Positions 51,649-61,525 of a stretch of DNA of 64,000 bases are shown piece after piece. The stretch covers positions 37,635,705 to 37,699,704 of the forward strand of contig NC_052131.2 of NCBI RefSeq assembly GCF_016086655.4, read 5' to 3'. Position 1 is the first letter of the stretch. Each line of letters opens with the position of its first letter. The position numbers were made by a program, and so were the translations under genes. The stretch comes from Lepeophtheirus salmonis (taxonomy: Eukaryota; Arthropoda; Copepoda; Siphonostomatoida; Caligidae). A model generated the notes under the pieces. That model did not search any database. It was not told the DNA's origin and worked only from the letters and a program-made list of their open reading frames with translations.

Positions 51649-52506
51649 GATCACATCTTACACCCCTATCAAATACAAGGTACATCATTTTTTTAATTCA
51701 TATAGACAAAACACAAATTATTCAATGCCGGAAGAGTTTGTACCCGTTTTACAATGAAGTAAGCAAGCCTACTGACCCTCACTTCTGGAACTCCAAGCTT
51801 TAAGGAGAAATTTATACGTGGATCTCATATGACCTGTTTGAATTATTTGGACACTCTTGTGTGAAGGGAAGGTTATACCAAATGTCAACAAATAATATAT
51901 GTAAAAAGGACTCAGAAAGACTTTAACCTTACAGAAATCATTGTAATATGAGTTTATGCATTAAAATTTTAAAAGGAATAGACTAATTATTTATTTCACA
52001 AAATACAATTTAGCTATTAACAGTTTTCATTATTTTTAGCATGGTTTTTAAAAATCACAATTAAATAATATATAAAAGGTACTACTTTTGAGTTAGAGCA
52101 CTACATTCATGAGGGCACAAAAGGCCTAAAAATTGGCCAAAATGCATTTTTCTAAATTTAAATTACTTGTACAACGCAAAAAATGATTTAAAAAAACTTT
52201 AAACTTTTTAAAGCCAGTTTTTGATGGTCTATGGCAGAAAATATTTTTGAGGAGGGTAAATAAAATAACAACCTGAAAAAAGGACACTCTAACGTACAAA
52301 ATAAATGTACGTATCTCGCTTATGTTTATATAGTCATGCCTAGTTGTTGTATCTAACAAGTATATTACACATACGTACTACTGCATGTAACTACTTATAA
52401 TATCTATGGAGTAGCATTATCTGTCACTCGCCCGCTTAAAAGTCCGGCCGCTCGAGAACATTGTCCAACAGTTACAACAATAATCATCTTCTCATTTTTC
52501 TTTTAG
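51649..52506 (+). other. togaram1: End of the giant intron and 3' splice site
   Basis: Mostly AT-rich, with a brief GC-richer patch (52424-52460, including CCGGCCGCTCGAG). It ends in a pyrimidine tract and a tandem acceptor (TTTTAGCAG). No coding sequence was seen in the stretch itself. Confidence 0.5.
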
Positions 52507-53152
52507 CAGTCGTATTCCGATCAAACGCAATTCCAGTTTACGACGCAAGAAATCCGTCATGAAGAATTATATCAACTTTAAAAATGAAATAACGATACCT
52601 ATAAACGGGCATGGAACTAATAGAATCGTCGTTGGAGAACCTCTTCCCAAAGCCTCAGAGACTTTGTTCCTACGACCTCCATGCTCAGAAATCATCCGTT
52701 CCAGAAGTCCTTCATTGGAACCCAAAATATCCACGCCATCCCTCCCTTCATCACCCAAAATTGAACGATGTTCTGACGGCAATAAGGTGTCGTCTCCTCA
52801 CACCCTCAATAATAATAACACCCTCATTCCAACGATCCATAATAATCAACGGAAGTCCGCCTCATCTACTACGAGTACCACTACCCTTCTTCCATCCAAT
52901 CACTCCCTTAAAACACCCATTACTCACAAGAGCCCCATCGAAGGATATCCATCCTATAAAGTCCCTCATCCTAATCCAAATGGTCTTCTTCGTATTACAC
53001 TGGGAGAACTTGCCTCCAATGACTGGGAAACGAATATCAATGGACTCGTGGATGCTTATCGCATGGTGGTTTACCATTCCGAGCTTCTACATTCTGATGT
53101 TAAAGAAGTGACTTCTGCTATTCTTAAACAAGTTAAGAATCTAAGATCACAG
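52507..53152 (+). CDS. togaram1: TOGARAM1/crescerin-like protein, exon with start of the C-terminal TOG domain
   Basis: Encodes residues 314-529 of the visible 724. The acceptor is TTTTAG|CAG or, three bases on, TTTTAGCAG|T. Both keep frame with the donor at 5288 and differ by one serine. The exon ends at CACAG|GTGAGT in phase 0. The first 160 residues continue the disordered linker: a basic patch ('IPIKRNSSLRRKKS') followed by Ser/Pro/Thr-rich sequence with many SP sites. From residue 474 the TOG domain begins: 'LASNDWETNINGLVDAYR', with the conserved Trp of the first inter-helix loop, then helices ending 'ILKQVKNLRSQ'. The family acts on microtubules at ciliary tips; this is known for crescerins and inferred here. 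A start at the in-frame ATG (52559) would be possible only with an unproven internal promoter. Confidence 0.88.
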
Positions 53153-53775
53153 GTGAGTGATGCCCATTTTTATAATGGGGAATATATTTTTTAGGAGTGT
53201 GATATGTGTACTGTACATAGCATAAGTTGATTAATATGTCAGTTGGTCAGACAAAAAATGAGTGCATTGATTACAAGGGCACTATCATGACATCACCACG
53301 CCCTAGTGGTGTGTTTTTGTAATACATTGGATGAAAGTATATTTTGTGTCTCGTTATTTACCTACTTTTATTAAGTTATACAGTAATTATTTTTTTAATT
53401 ATTACTTTTGTACATAACTTTCCCTTCAAATTTTGAACAAATTATTCTTTAGACGCTTAATAATCGAATTGACTTTCGTATATGTGTCGCGTCAAGATAA
53501 AAACAATATTAAATTATTCTAGTCAGTTTTAAAAAAATGTACTAATGTATCATTTTTTTTTATTTGTGACTATCAATTTTGGCTATGTTTAGTGTGTTTG
53601 CTACACAGCCAAAAGAATTTGTTAATACAAAATTGAAAATAATTAATTTAATAATATGATTATAATCCACACTTAGTTTTTGGAATAAATATACTTGCTT
53701 GCTTAAGTGTGGACTACATGAGCATCGATATAATTCTCAGAAAATATATAATAATTATCCTTTTCTTCTTTCAAG
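53153..53775 (+). other. togaram1: Short intron within the TOG domain
   Basis: 623 bases, GTGAGT donor and TTCTTCTTTCAAG acceptor, phase 0. It contains nothing else recognisable. Splicing it joins '..NLRSQ' to 'VCRLAVLVLG..', restoring continuous TOG helices. Confidence 0.9.
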
Positions 53776-54363
53776 GTTTGCCGATTGGCTGTCCTCGTAC
53801 TCGGAGAATACTTTCAAAAACTCAAAAAGAATATGGAAACAGATTTGGAGAAAACTGCAGGGACCCTTATCTCCAAAACGGGAGAAACAAACAGGTTCTT
53901 ACGTGAGGACTGTCACCTAGCCCTTGATAACATCGTAGAAAATTTAAACCCCATCAAAGTCATAGCCCTCATCACATCCGAAACATATCTCCACCACAAA
54001 AACCCTGTCGTCCGTGCCACCGTGTCCCGTCTTTTAGCATATTCCATCGAGAGGCTAGGATGTTCTAAGGCATTAAGTGGAGTGAAGGATCTGACAGATA
54101 AATTGATTCCAGCTATTGCAAAATTGTCCCAAGATGGTTCACAAGATGCAAGACTCTATGCTAAGTCCGGTCTTCGTATCCTTATTGAGCATCCCGACTT
54201 TGATCGTATTTTGAAGAAGAACGTTACTCCTAATAATTTGCGGAATGTAGAGAAAATCGTGGATGGTATTCGACATCCAAATTCAAAGAGGAGTAGTATT
54301 GGGAAGTTGAATAGTAGGAATTTGAGATCCAATGCGTCCAGGAGCTCAAGACAAACCGTATAA
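53776..54363 (+). CDS. togaram1: TOGARAM1/crescerin-like protein, last coding exon (C-terminal TOG domain)
   Basis: Encodes residues 530-724 and the TAA stop at 54361. It completes the C-terminal TOG: 'VCRLAVLVLGEYFQKLKKNM', 'KTGETNRFLREDCHLALDN', 'HHKNPVVRATVSRLLAYSIE', and 'QDGSQDARLYAKSGLRIL', then 'HPDFDRILKKNVTPNNL'. The order and wording of these HEAT-repeat helices and loops fit the last TOG of TOGARAM1/crescerin better than CLASP or XMAP215, in particular the 'GET/D.N.F.RED' and 'QD.SQ..R.Y....L' segments. The protein ends in a short basic Ser/Arg/Asn tail. Domain length (about 220 residues over the two exons) is normal. TOG domains bind tubulin, and in crescerins they shape ciliary microtubules; that role is inferred from the family. 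No stops or frameshifts disturb it, so the gene looks functional. Confidence 0.9.
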   Translation, partial: VCRLAVLVLGEYFQKLKKNMETDLEKTAGTLISKTGETNRFLREDCHLALDNIVENLNPIKVIALITSETYLHHKNPVVRATVSRLLAYSIERLGCSKALSGVKDLTDKLIPAIAKLSQDGSQDARLYAKSGLRILIEHPDFDRILKKNVTPNNLRNVEKIVDGIRHPNSKRSSIGKLNSRNLRSNASRSSRQTV

Positions 54364-54984
54364 ATACATCATAATTAATCGTCATCCCCAAAAGAAGAAT
54401 GCAAAAAAAAAAAAAAAAAATGGTATAAAACTATACCTATATAACCACAATTCATACAGGTTCTGTAAATGCATATATATATTATGTGGGTTGAGATATT
54501 GATGAGACAGAACGTTCGTTTGTTCGTTCATATTCTTATTTTATAATAATATATACTATTCATTTAAATTGACGACAAAAATAATGTAATTAATTATTTA
54601 TCTATGTATGTACTATTTTGTAGATATATGTAAATCCTTTTGGCAAGTCAAAACCCCCTTATTTCTTTTATCCCAATACCTTTATTCTATTTGTTATCCT
54701 ATATGTGATGAAATATTTTAATATTTAATTACGTAAATATATATTTATAGAGATATGTAAGAGTATTCAAATTAATTTCTTACGTAAAAATATGTTTTAG
54801 AAGGGTATTGAACCATGTCTAAGCTCTTCTTTATATATCCTTCCATTTTTTTGAATAAGTGCATTTTTCTGCTGGGTTATTAAAATATGATTTTTAATTA
54901 AGAAAATCCCTGTGAGATAATATATTAAATTAAGTAAATATTTATAAATATAATAATTATATAATAAAACAACGACAATATAAT
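54364..54984 (+). promoter_or_regulatory. togaram1: 3' untranslated region with poly(A) signals
   Basis: AT-rich sequence after the stop, including an 18-base A-run at 54403-54420. Candidate poly(A) signals are ATTAAA at 54879-54884 and AATAAA at 54963-54968. Which is used cannot be told from sequence alone. Confidence 0.4.
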
Positions 54985-55035
54985 AGGTAAATCAAAAAGG
55001 AATCCATTATTTTTCGAATGGATGAATTTAGTATT
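54985..55035 (+). mobile_element. Solitary mariner end
   Basis: AAGGAATCCATTATTTTTCG and the bases after it match the left end of the cecropia-like mariner relic at 44499-44560. No transposase follows. It lies just beyond the last poly(A) signal of the crescerin gene. Confidence 0.5.
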
Positions 55036-55081
55036 CAGGGGTAACTACAGAATTTCTATCTTTTTGTTTAGGGGGGACATA

Positions 55082-55170
55082 TTTTTATTGTATTAATTGT
55101 GTTAAATATTAACTTATAACTTGTTGAAGCTTAAAATTCGAAGTTTTCAGATTTAAAAGAACACTAAATA
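55082..55170 (+). mobile_element. Family E right-end fragment
   Basis: 'TTGTTGAAGCTTAAAATTCG' followed by a decayed GGACCACT end (AAAGAACACTAAATA) matches the right ends of the Tc1-like copies at 36413 and 40930. The rest of the element is missing. Confidence 0.5.
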
Positions 55171-56600
55171 ACAATATACTTGAATGCATTCGGAATAAAG
55201 CTAATAATGTCCCGAGCTATATAATTAGCATAAAACAACACTATTTTATAAATACAGATGTTAAAGCTGTTACTCAGAAAATGAACACGTCTCGACGTAA
55301 AATCTTTTGGAATGTATCGGTTCATAATAAACATAAATCAACACCATGGGAGATACAGCTGTTAAAAAAAATTCATTCATGAAATGTTTACTTTTCCCCG
55401 TAAAATCTTTATAAATGCATTGGTTGGCATCAAACAAAACGGATGAAATGATATTAGGAGCCATCATTTTTATTTTTTTTACCTATTAAGCTAGAAAATG
55501 GCCGACAATGATAACATCACGTGGAACCGCAGAATAAAAAAAGTGTGTTCCAAGGCCATGGTATTTTTTTAAATACATTTTGTGAAATGAAAAAATACGA
55601 ATGGATTTGAAACTATACATATTTTTTAATAAGCATTATACGTGTAATTATATCGTTCCCACTCCTAGGTAATTAATTTGTCTATATATATGTTATGTGT
55701 ATTCCTAAGGACCTTGATTATTTCGATCGATCCTTTGTGTATTCTTTTACTCTTTTAATGTGACAAGTTTCTCAAAATATGTATAAAAATATTTTCAAAT
55801 ATAGCCGATAAATGCATTGTAAGTTGTAATTATCTTTTTTAACATTGCATAACACGTCGTTATTCCAGTAACATGTAAATTGTATTTTCTTGTCAGCTGT
55901 GGTGTTTTCTATTTGTTCTAAGGGGATTGGTCCCTGTGAATCAATATCAAATTAATGGGCTTATATTTTGCAATTAACAATGACCTATGCTAGAGTGTTT
56001 TCCTGAGAAAAAATTGTTGGATAGTAGGAGGGACATTATCTTAGGAACTCTTGGTTGATATTTTTACCACATCAAATAGACAAACCTTTCCAATAAATCT
56101 TGCTTATATTGTTGTGTGAGTCCTTATTTATTCGGTCCAGTCCTAAAACCGGCCCTTAAGACAAGCCAACATTCAGACTGTGAGTACTAAAACTTATTCT
56201 AAAGAATTATATAGTTGAGTGATGTCATCAAGGACCGAACCTTTCAAGTTTTAGGACAGATATTAAGGAATGAACTTGACTAGACCAAGACTGAACTTCA
56301 TTCTTAAATAGGACCCATACATCGCTAATTGATGAAACTTCGTTAAATGGAAAAAAAAATTAAATGAATAATGCATAATCTTTTAAGTAAAAACTACTTC
56401 ATGCCAATGATAAATAGTGATGTTTGACATAAATGAAAAAAAATATGTATAGAAAATTTTCAAAAATTACTTGATTTATCAAAATATATTTTTTTTAAAT
56501 CATTATCAACGATAAAAGTGGGATAATTAAATAAAAAAACTGAATTTTTATTAAACCATAATACTTAATTTATTGTGTATAGTATAAAAACACAAATATA
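55171..56600. other. Intergenic stretch with a partly palindromic repeat
   Basis: At 56131-56310, GGTCCAGTCCTAAAAC and its approximate inverse (GTTTTAGGAC, 56258) occur with several GGACCGAA-type words, suggesting a decayed dispersed repeat. The remainder is AT-rich with no features. Confidence 0.35.
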
Positions 56601-57480
56601 AAGGGTGGTCCATTAAAATCTGAACACTTACCAATCCCGTATTTAATTAAGATTGATTTATTAATATTAATTCGTATATAGATAGATTAAAGTATTAAAT
56701 ATTAATTGCATAACAAAACAAACATGAGCTCTCTCGCTTACGTACAAGTCCAGAAAACGAAACTTAAACATGATCGATAAATTTCCATTCGCGTACTCCA
56801 ATCAGTTGGGCGTTTCCAGTATCACTGTCTAGACTGTCAGTAAGTCCAAAACGACAGAGAGAAGGAAAGGCCAAACTGAACCCAGATGAGTTAACGAAAA
56901 CAGCTCAAGCCAAATCCCTCAACTCTATGAGGTCCCACGAAAAAGATCTCATAGCTCTCAAACCAAACTGTTCTGTGAGCTAAACCAAAAAATGGGCAGA
57001 AAGAGCCATGTCAGAATGTAGAGGCCACCTCATGACACCAGCAATGAAAGAAACCAATACTCTCCGTTACAAGACTCTTTTGAATAAGTTTTTTGAGTTA
57101 TTTGAAATTTTTTTTTTGACTTTGACACTATTTTGGCTCCCTACAGATCTGGGTGCACCCCCCTCCAATAGTACTTCTTGGGTGTTTGTCGATGGGAAGC
57201 CCTGCAGTGTTCTTCTTCATCCTAACATAGAGACCCTCATAGCCTCTGTAAGCCACCACTAGGACTCCATTACACAGGATTACATCGGTAACAGTTGCCA
57301 GCCCTTCTGCCACCAACTGGAAGCCATTATTACCACTTTAGAAGGCAACATTAATGATTAAGTTGAGCTCATACACACGTCAATTTATACTATGAATTTT
57401 GTCAAAATTATTTAGTTAATTAATAAATTAATTCTTATCAAAGTTTAAAATTCATAGTGTTTAGATTTTAATAGACCACT
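56601..57480 (+). mobile_element. Tc1-like element, internally deleted (family E, copy 5)
   Basis: TA-bounded, with left end AAGGGTGGTCCATTAAAATC and right end TAGACCACT. The N-terminal region lies at 56785-57080, with 'NQLGVS'-like wording decayed to 'SNQLGVSSITV'. The block at 57008-57090 ('PAMKETNTLRYKTLLNKFFE') is followed by the short T-rich junction. The C-terminus then reads '..SWVFVDGKPCSVLLHPNIE' and 'CQPFCHQLEAIITTLEGNIN', ending at about 57360. At about 880 bp it is the longest copy. Confidence 0.85.
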
Positions 57481-57539
57481 TAATAAATGAGTGTAGTCCA
57501 ATAACATCTGAAAGAAGGCAAAGCAGTTCTTCCCTTCTT

Positions 57540-58280
57540 TTTTTCATTTTAACGAAAATCCTTACAAGGATCAAGGCAAATGGGTCAATTATAAAATATT
57601 TTCTCACAAAAGGAAGATTTCTATGGTTGATCACTTTCACAACCCCCGGAACGACTACTGGCTCCTGGAAACAAAAGAAGAGGTCCAACCAGTTTACCAT
57701 ACCAAATATCTGACCCAAGTAATGGTCCTCAGTGTTGTTGCCTCCGACGGAAAGAAGATGCCTCTCCGTTATTTTTCAAGGCTTGACAGAAAATCGGGCA
57801 GGGGGCCTTCTATATGGTGCTTATGTACACCATCTTACCATGGCTGCAGACCAATGACCCGGTAGTTGTGGACTCAGAACAGCGCCCCCTCTCACACGTC
57901 CGGGAAGTGCCAAAAGTTCTGTGCAAAGAGATAGCCCCCTTCCTCCCCTGATTTAAACCCACTGGACTTTTTGATATGGGCACTTTGGAGAGGGAAACCA
58001 GCAAAACCTCGCAATGAAATGTTTACTCCCTGAAGTCCTCCATAGCATGGGACAACTGGAAAGAGAAGCTTATCATCAACTCCTACATGGCTTTCAGGCG
58101 ATGTATAAAGGCTATGATTGATAATGAAGGTGGTCTTATTGAGTGAAAAAAGTTTTGTAAAAACCTTGTCGTCAACAAGTTTTATTAATATAATTTTTTT
58201 GCCTATTATTGAACAAATAAAATTATTGAGTTATTTTTAAATCAATCTCTCGAGTCCACGTTTAGCTGCCCTATCCGGTT
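57540..58280 (+). mobile_element. Family M1 element, C-terminal part
   Basis: The + strand frame at 57623-57865 carries 'NDYWLLETKEEVQPVYHTKY' and 'VMVLSVVASDGKKMPLRYFS', the region between the first and second catalytic acids. Downstream, in other frames, come 'PWLQTNDPV', 'PLL.PDLNPLDFLIWAL' and a C-terminal 'AFRRCIKAMIDNEGGLIE' ending at a TGA near 58146. The right end (CGAGTCCACGTTTAGCTGCC) matches the M1 end. The N-terminus is lost, and the piece begins about 60 bases after Tc1-like copy 5. Confidence 0.75.
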
Positions 58281-59339
58281 TGTAGTATAATGTAGTAGTT
58301 AAATTAGTCCACTTGTGTGGGATATACGTGATAATATAATATATATGTATGTATTGTTTTATAAATAAGATTCAGGGTCTGAAATAAAATTTGCTTTTTA
58401 TTACCTTAATACTTGCTCCAGGCTTCTACCCGTGCTCACTTTTTTATTACAAAAATGTCAACTCTACTGATATATTATAAAACAAAATATATGAGGGATA
58501 ATTTTTTGATTGACGGTAAAGGTAATATTATTTTTTTTGTTAGTCCCATTTTTACATTCAATAGATCATATTCCTAAACACATTAAATGAAAAGAGGTTT
58601 TATTGTTATAAAGCATTGTTATTAGCCATCCAGTAATTACAGCCCTAAACATAATTGATAACTACTAAAGCTCACAAGTCACATGTAATTAACGTGAAAT
58701 TTATAGACGGTTAATTTATATCACGCTCTCACGCCACAAATTGTATTTTTACTGCAGTATTATCATCAATCAAAAAATTTAAAACTAATTGATAATAAAA
58801 CACAATATTTACAAAGATAAATCACGTTATAAAAGCCTCAAAGCAAGCTGAAAATGCTATTTAATGTATATTGAAAGTCAACACATGTTTTATAAATATT
58901 TCATACATTATTATTCATTTTCTCGAACTAATACAAAAAACAATTGAATGACGAAATGACTAGGATGGTTTTAGAGTGGGTGAAACACCGTTCTGAAATA
59001 TATTAAAAAAATTATTATATAAATTGGGTGAACCCTTTTTTTAAATGATTTTTTTAAAACGACTTTTAAAAAAAGAAGTTAAACCTAATTAAAAGCTAAT
59101 TGGTATTTTTAAAGAAATTTCTTCTTTTTGTAATTTGTTAAGTGTTTTTCAGTAGAGACACTACAATTTTTTTTTTTTTTAATATTAGGGAAAAAACGAA
59201 TCAATATTTATTTTCTCCTTTTTACATTTAAAAACTTAATAAGTATACATTTGATAATGGAGCGAACTACACTTTATCAGCAATTGTAAATTATCCATAT
59301 TTACCTTTCAATTATCGCAACTCTAAAGGCAAAATCATA
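58281..59339. other. Intergenic stretch, nothing recognised
   Basis: AT-rich, with no supported features. Confidence 0.3.
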
Positions 59340-59935
59340 TTCAGTGAGAATTATCATTTTTGGCTGAATGGCTCTGTTAATAAGGATAATATGCCACATT
59401 GGTCGGGTAGCAATCAACAAGTACTTTGAAGACATAATTGCATCCCCAAAAAGTTACTGTTTGGTGTGAACTTCATGCTGGAGGGATCATTAGGACAAAT
59501 TTTTTCGTTGACGATGATAATCACTAAGCTACTGTATATATAAATTGCTATCGCGTCATAATAACAAATTTTTTTTTTGCCCACTTGCGAGGTATGGATT
59601 TGGCAAACATGATGTCGGTGCCACTTGTCACACAGAAAACGTAACAATCGATTTATTGCAAAGCAATTTTGGTGATTGCGTTATTTAGAGAAATAGACCA
59701 GTTGATTTGTCGCCTCGATCGTGTGATTTAACGCCTTTAGATTATGTTCTAAGTAGTCTCGAGAAGTCATTGGACTACGCCAATACGCCGGTGACTTTAA
59801 TAGAGCTTAGAGAAAATATCGAACCAAAATTGCTGCTATAACTGTCAACTTATTGGGAAAATTGGGTTCAGCGATTGGACTTCTTTAAACGTGCTCGTGG
59901 TGGTCATACTAGAGGAGTAGATTTTCATACATAAA
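59340..59935 (+). mobile_element. IS630-type transposase relic with 'SPRSCDLTPLDY' motif
   Basis: The + strand reads 'ENYHFWLNGSVNKDNMPHWS', then 'VTVWCELHAGGI', 'DVGATCHTENVTIDLLQSNF' after a frameshift, and 'RPVDLSPRSCDLTPLDYVLS' followed by 'LIELRENIEPKLL' and 'WVQRLDFFKRARGGH'. This is the catalytic half of the arthropod transposase group whose core has 'FWLNG.VNKQN' and 'P.RSCDLTPLD'. It is distinct from Tc1 families E and M1 and from the mariners. Stops show it is dead. Confidence 0.75.
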
Positions 59936-60072
59936 TGTATATGTTTAAAATTTGTTCTGAAAAAATAAATTTGGCAAAAAGTAATAATCAGAAAGGTACC
60001 CTTACTTAAAAATTACTGTACGTATGACCCCATAAAACTGGCTCAGTTAATCCAAACCCTAATTGTAGGTAA

Positions 60073-60537
60073 GTGTACAGGGTATTCGGTCGTCGTGGTT
60101 TTGTGATATCAGGCTCATCTTCTGTATATTCATTCTTACTAAGCCAGATGATCTCCTCAGTCTTAAAAAAATTATTAGACGTACATGACCCTGATGAGAA
60201 CCAGCGGAAAGTCATAGTTTGGTTAATTCAAGACAGAAAATTCCTTAGTGCAATTTTAAAGCTCATGAAAGTTGGAAAAGTCTCTATCTGGAGTACAGGA
60301 GGCTTCAAAATGGCATCTGGGAAAGGTAACTTGAGATCAAACAGGACGCAAAAGGTTATTAAGTCTGTGAGTAAGAGAATACAAAGGAATGGCAAGAAGG
60401 CAATCTAAACCTTCATCAAGGACAACGCCATAGCAAAACCACAATGCAGAAGGTTTTGAGGAAGGACCTGTTGGGGATTTCTTTACATAAACAGGGACTG
60501 CCAAATGCCTTCTGAGGCAAAAAAAAAAAAAAAAAAA
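60073..60537 (+). mobile_element. Tc1/mariner-type N-terminal relic
   Basis: The frame 60073-60408 includes 'ELMKVGK'-like sequence and 'GNLRSNRTQKVIKSVSKRI', then 'QRNGKKAI'. After a stop come 'TFIKDNAIAKPQCRRF' and 'GLPNAF', matching the paired helix-turn-helix region of IS630/Tc1 transposases. It ends at a 19-base A-run (60519-60537). The catalytic region is absent, and it need not belong to the relic at 59340. Confidence 0.65.
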
Positions 60538-61114
60538 GTAAGATCAAACTGGCAAGTTGGAACATAGAAAAATCGGGCACTCTTTAAAATATAACTAAAG
60601 GTCGCTAATTTAAAAATTAACTTTATAATAACGTTTGTAGTTAATATATTGCTTTATTTCTGACCGTGCGTGATAAACATCCCATTCAATATCAATTTTA
60701 TATCCAAGTACTTCCTGCAATAGCAAATAAAGTGCTTTAATCTCTTATCCATTCCTCATATAAGGATTGATACGCCTTGTTATCCATGTATACTTTTCAA
60801 TTATCCTTCCAATGAGTCTTTCATTTTATGTATACATCTTTCAGCAATAGAATATGAGGTACTCAAAATTCAATTGTCATGTTTTTTTTATTTTATTTGT
60901 AGATTAAATTAATATTATTGAAGAAAACGTTTTTTTCATTGAAAGCCATAAAGATGAAGAAAAAAAAAAAAATATAAAGGCCCATTCATATATTAAAAAT
61001 TCCTTCCCTCATTGGAAAAGTGATCCCAAACCCTTCACAAATAATCAATTCTTTTATGAAGATAAAGTGGACCATCAATGTTTTGTAAAATAACATATAC
61101 TTTTAATACATACA
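60538..61114. other. Intergenic stretch, nothing recognised
   Basis: AT-rich, with no supported features. Confidence 0.3.
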
Positions 61115-61525
61115 TTGTAGTGCATTGTTATCTGAACGCTGACTAGTTCAAAAATGAATGGAAGTAGAGTGATTTAAATTCATTCCTATTTTGATACAGT
61201 AAATTATAAAGTAATTAATAAATACTAAGCTCTGTAGGTTACTTACAAGTCGAGAAAATGACACTTGTATTTCCATTTGCCCACAAGTAGCAGTTAAAAA
61301 TCTCCAGGACCACCGTCTACGCCGTAAGAAAGTCCAAAATCTTGTACAGGATGAAGGTATCTGCCAAAAAGGCTAAACTGGACCCAGGGGAGTTAATGAA
61401 AACATCCCCCCAGGACAATCTCTTCAAGTTCAAAAGGGCCGATTGCAAGAGATCTTGGAGTTTCACAGCAAATTTGTCCAGAGAACTATACAAAAGTGGT
61501 TGGAAAGAGCTGGCCATTGGCTGGT
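61115..61525 (+). mobile_element. Tc1-like element fragment (family E, left half)
   Basis: Begins with a decayed left end (TGCATTGTTATCTGAACGC) and the family leader. The helix-turn-helix frame includes 'ISRTTVYAVRKSKIL' near 61300-61345 and 'KRADCKRSWSFTANLSREL' near 61430-61490. Homology stops near 61525, before the deletion junction seen in the other copies. Confidence 0.7.

Larger units (their letters stand above)
5288..52506 (+). other. togaram1: Giant intron of about 47 kb, filled with transposon relics
   Basis: It is bounded by donor GTGAGT at 5288 and acceptor CTTCTCATTTTTCTTTTAG ending at 52506, an alternative AG lying three bases further on. The donor leaves two bases of a codon and the acceptor supplies one, so the frame is kept. 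The intron holds most of the window's mobile elements, on both strands, and no convincing internal host exon. A small cassette exon could be missed. Confidence 0.65.

Noticed and set aside
52611..53111. 166-codon frame overlapping the TOG exon in another phase
   Set aside because: It is a shadow of the real exon. It lacks TOG motifs and does not fit the splice phases.
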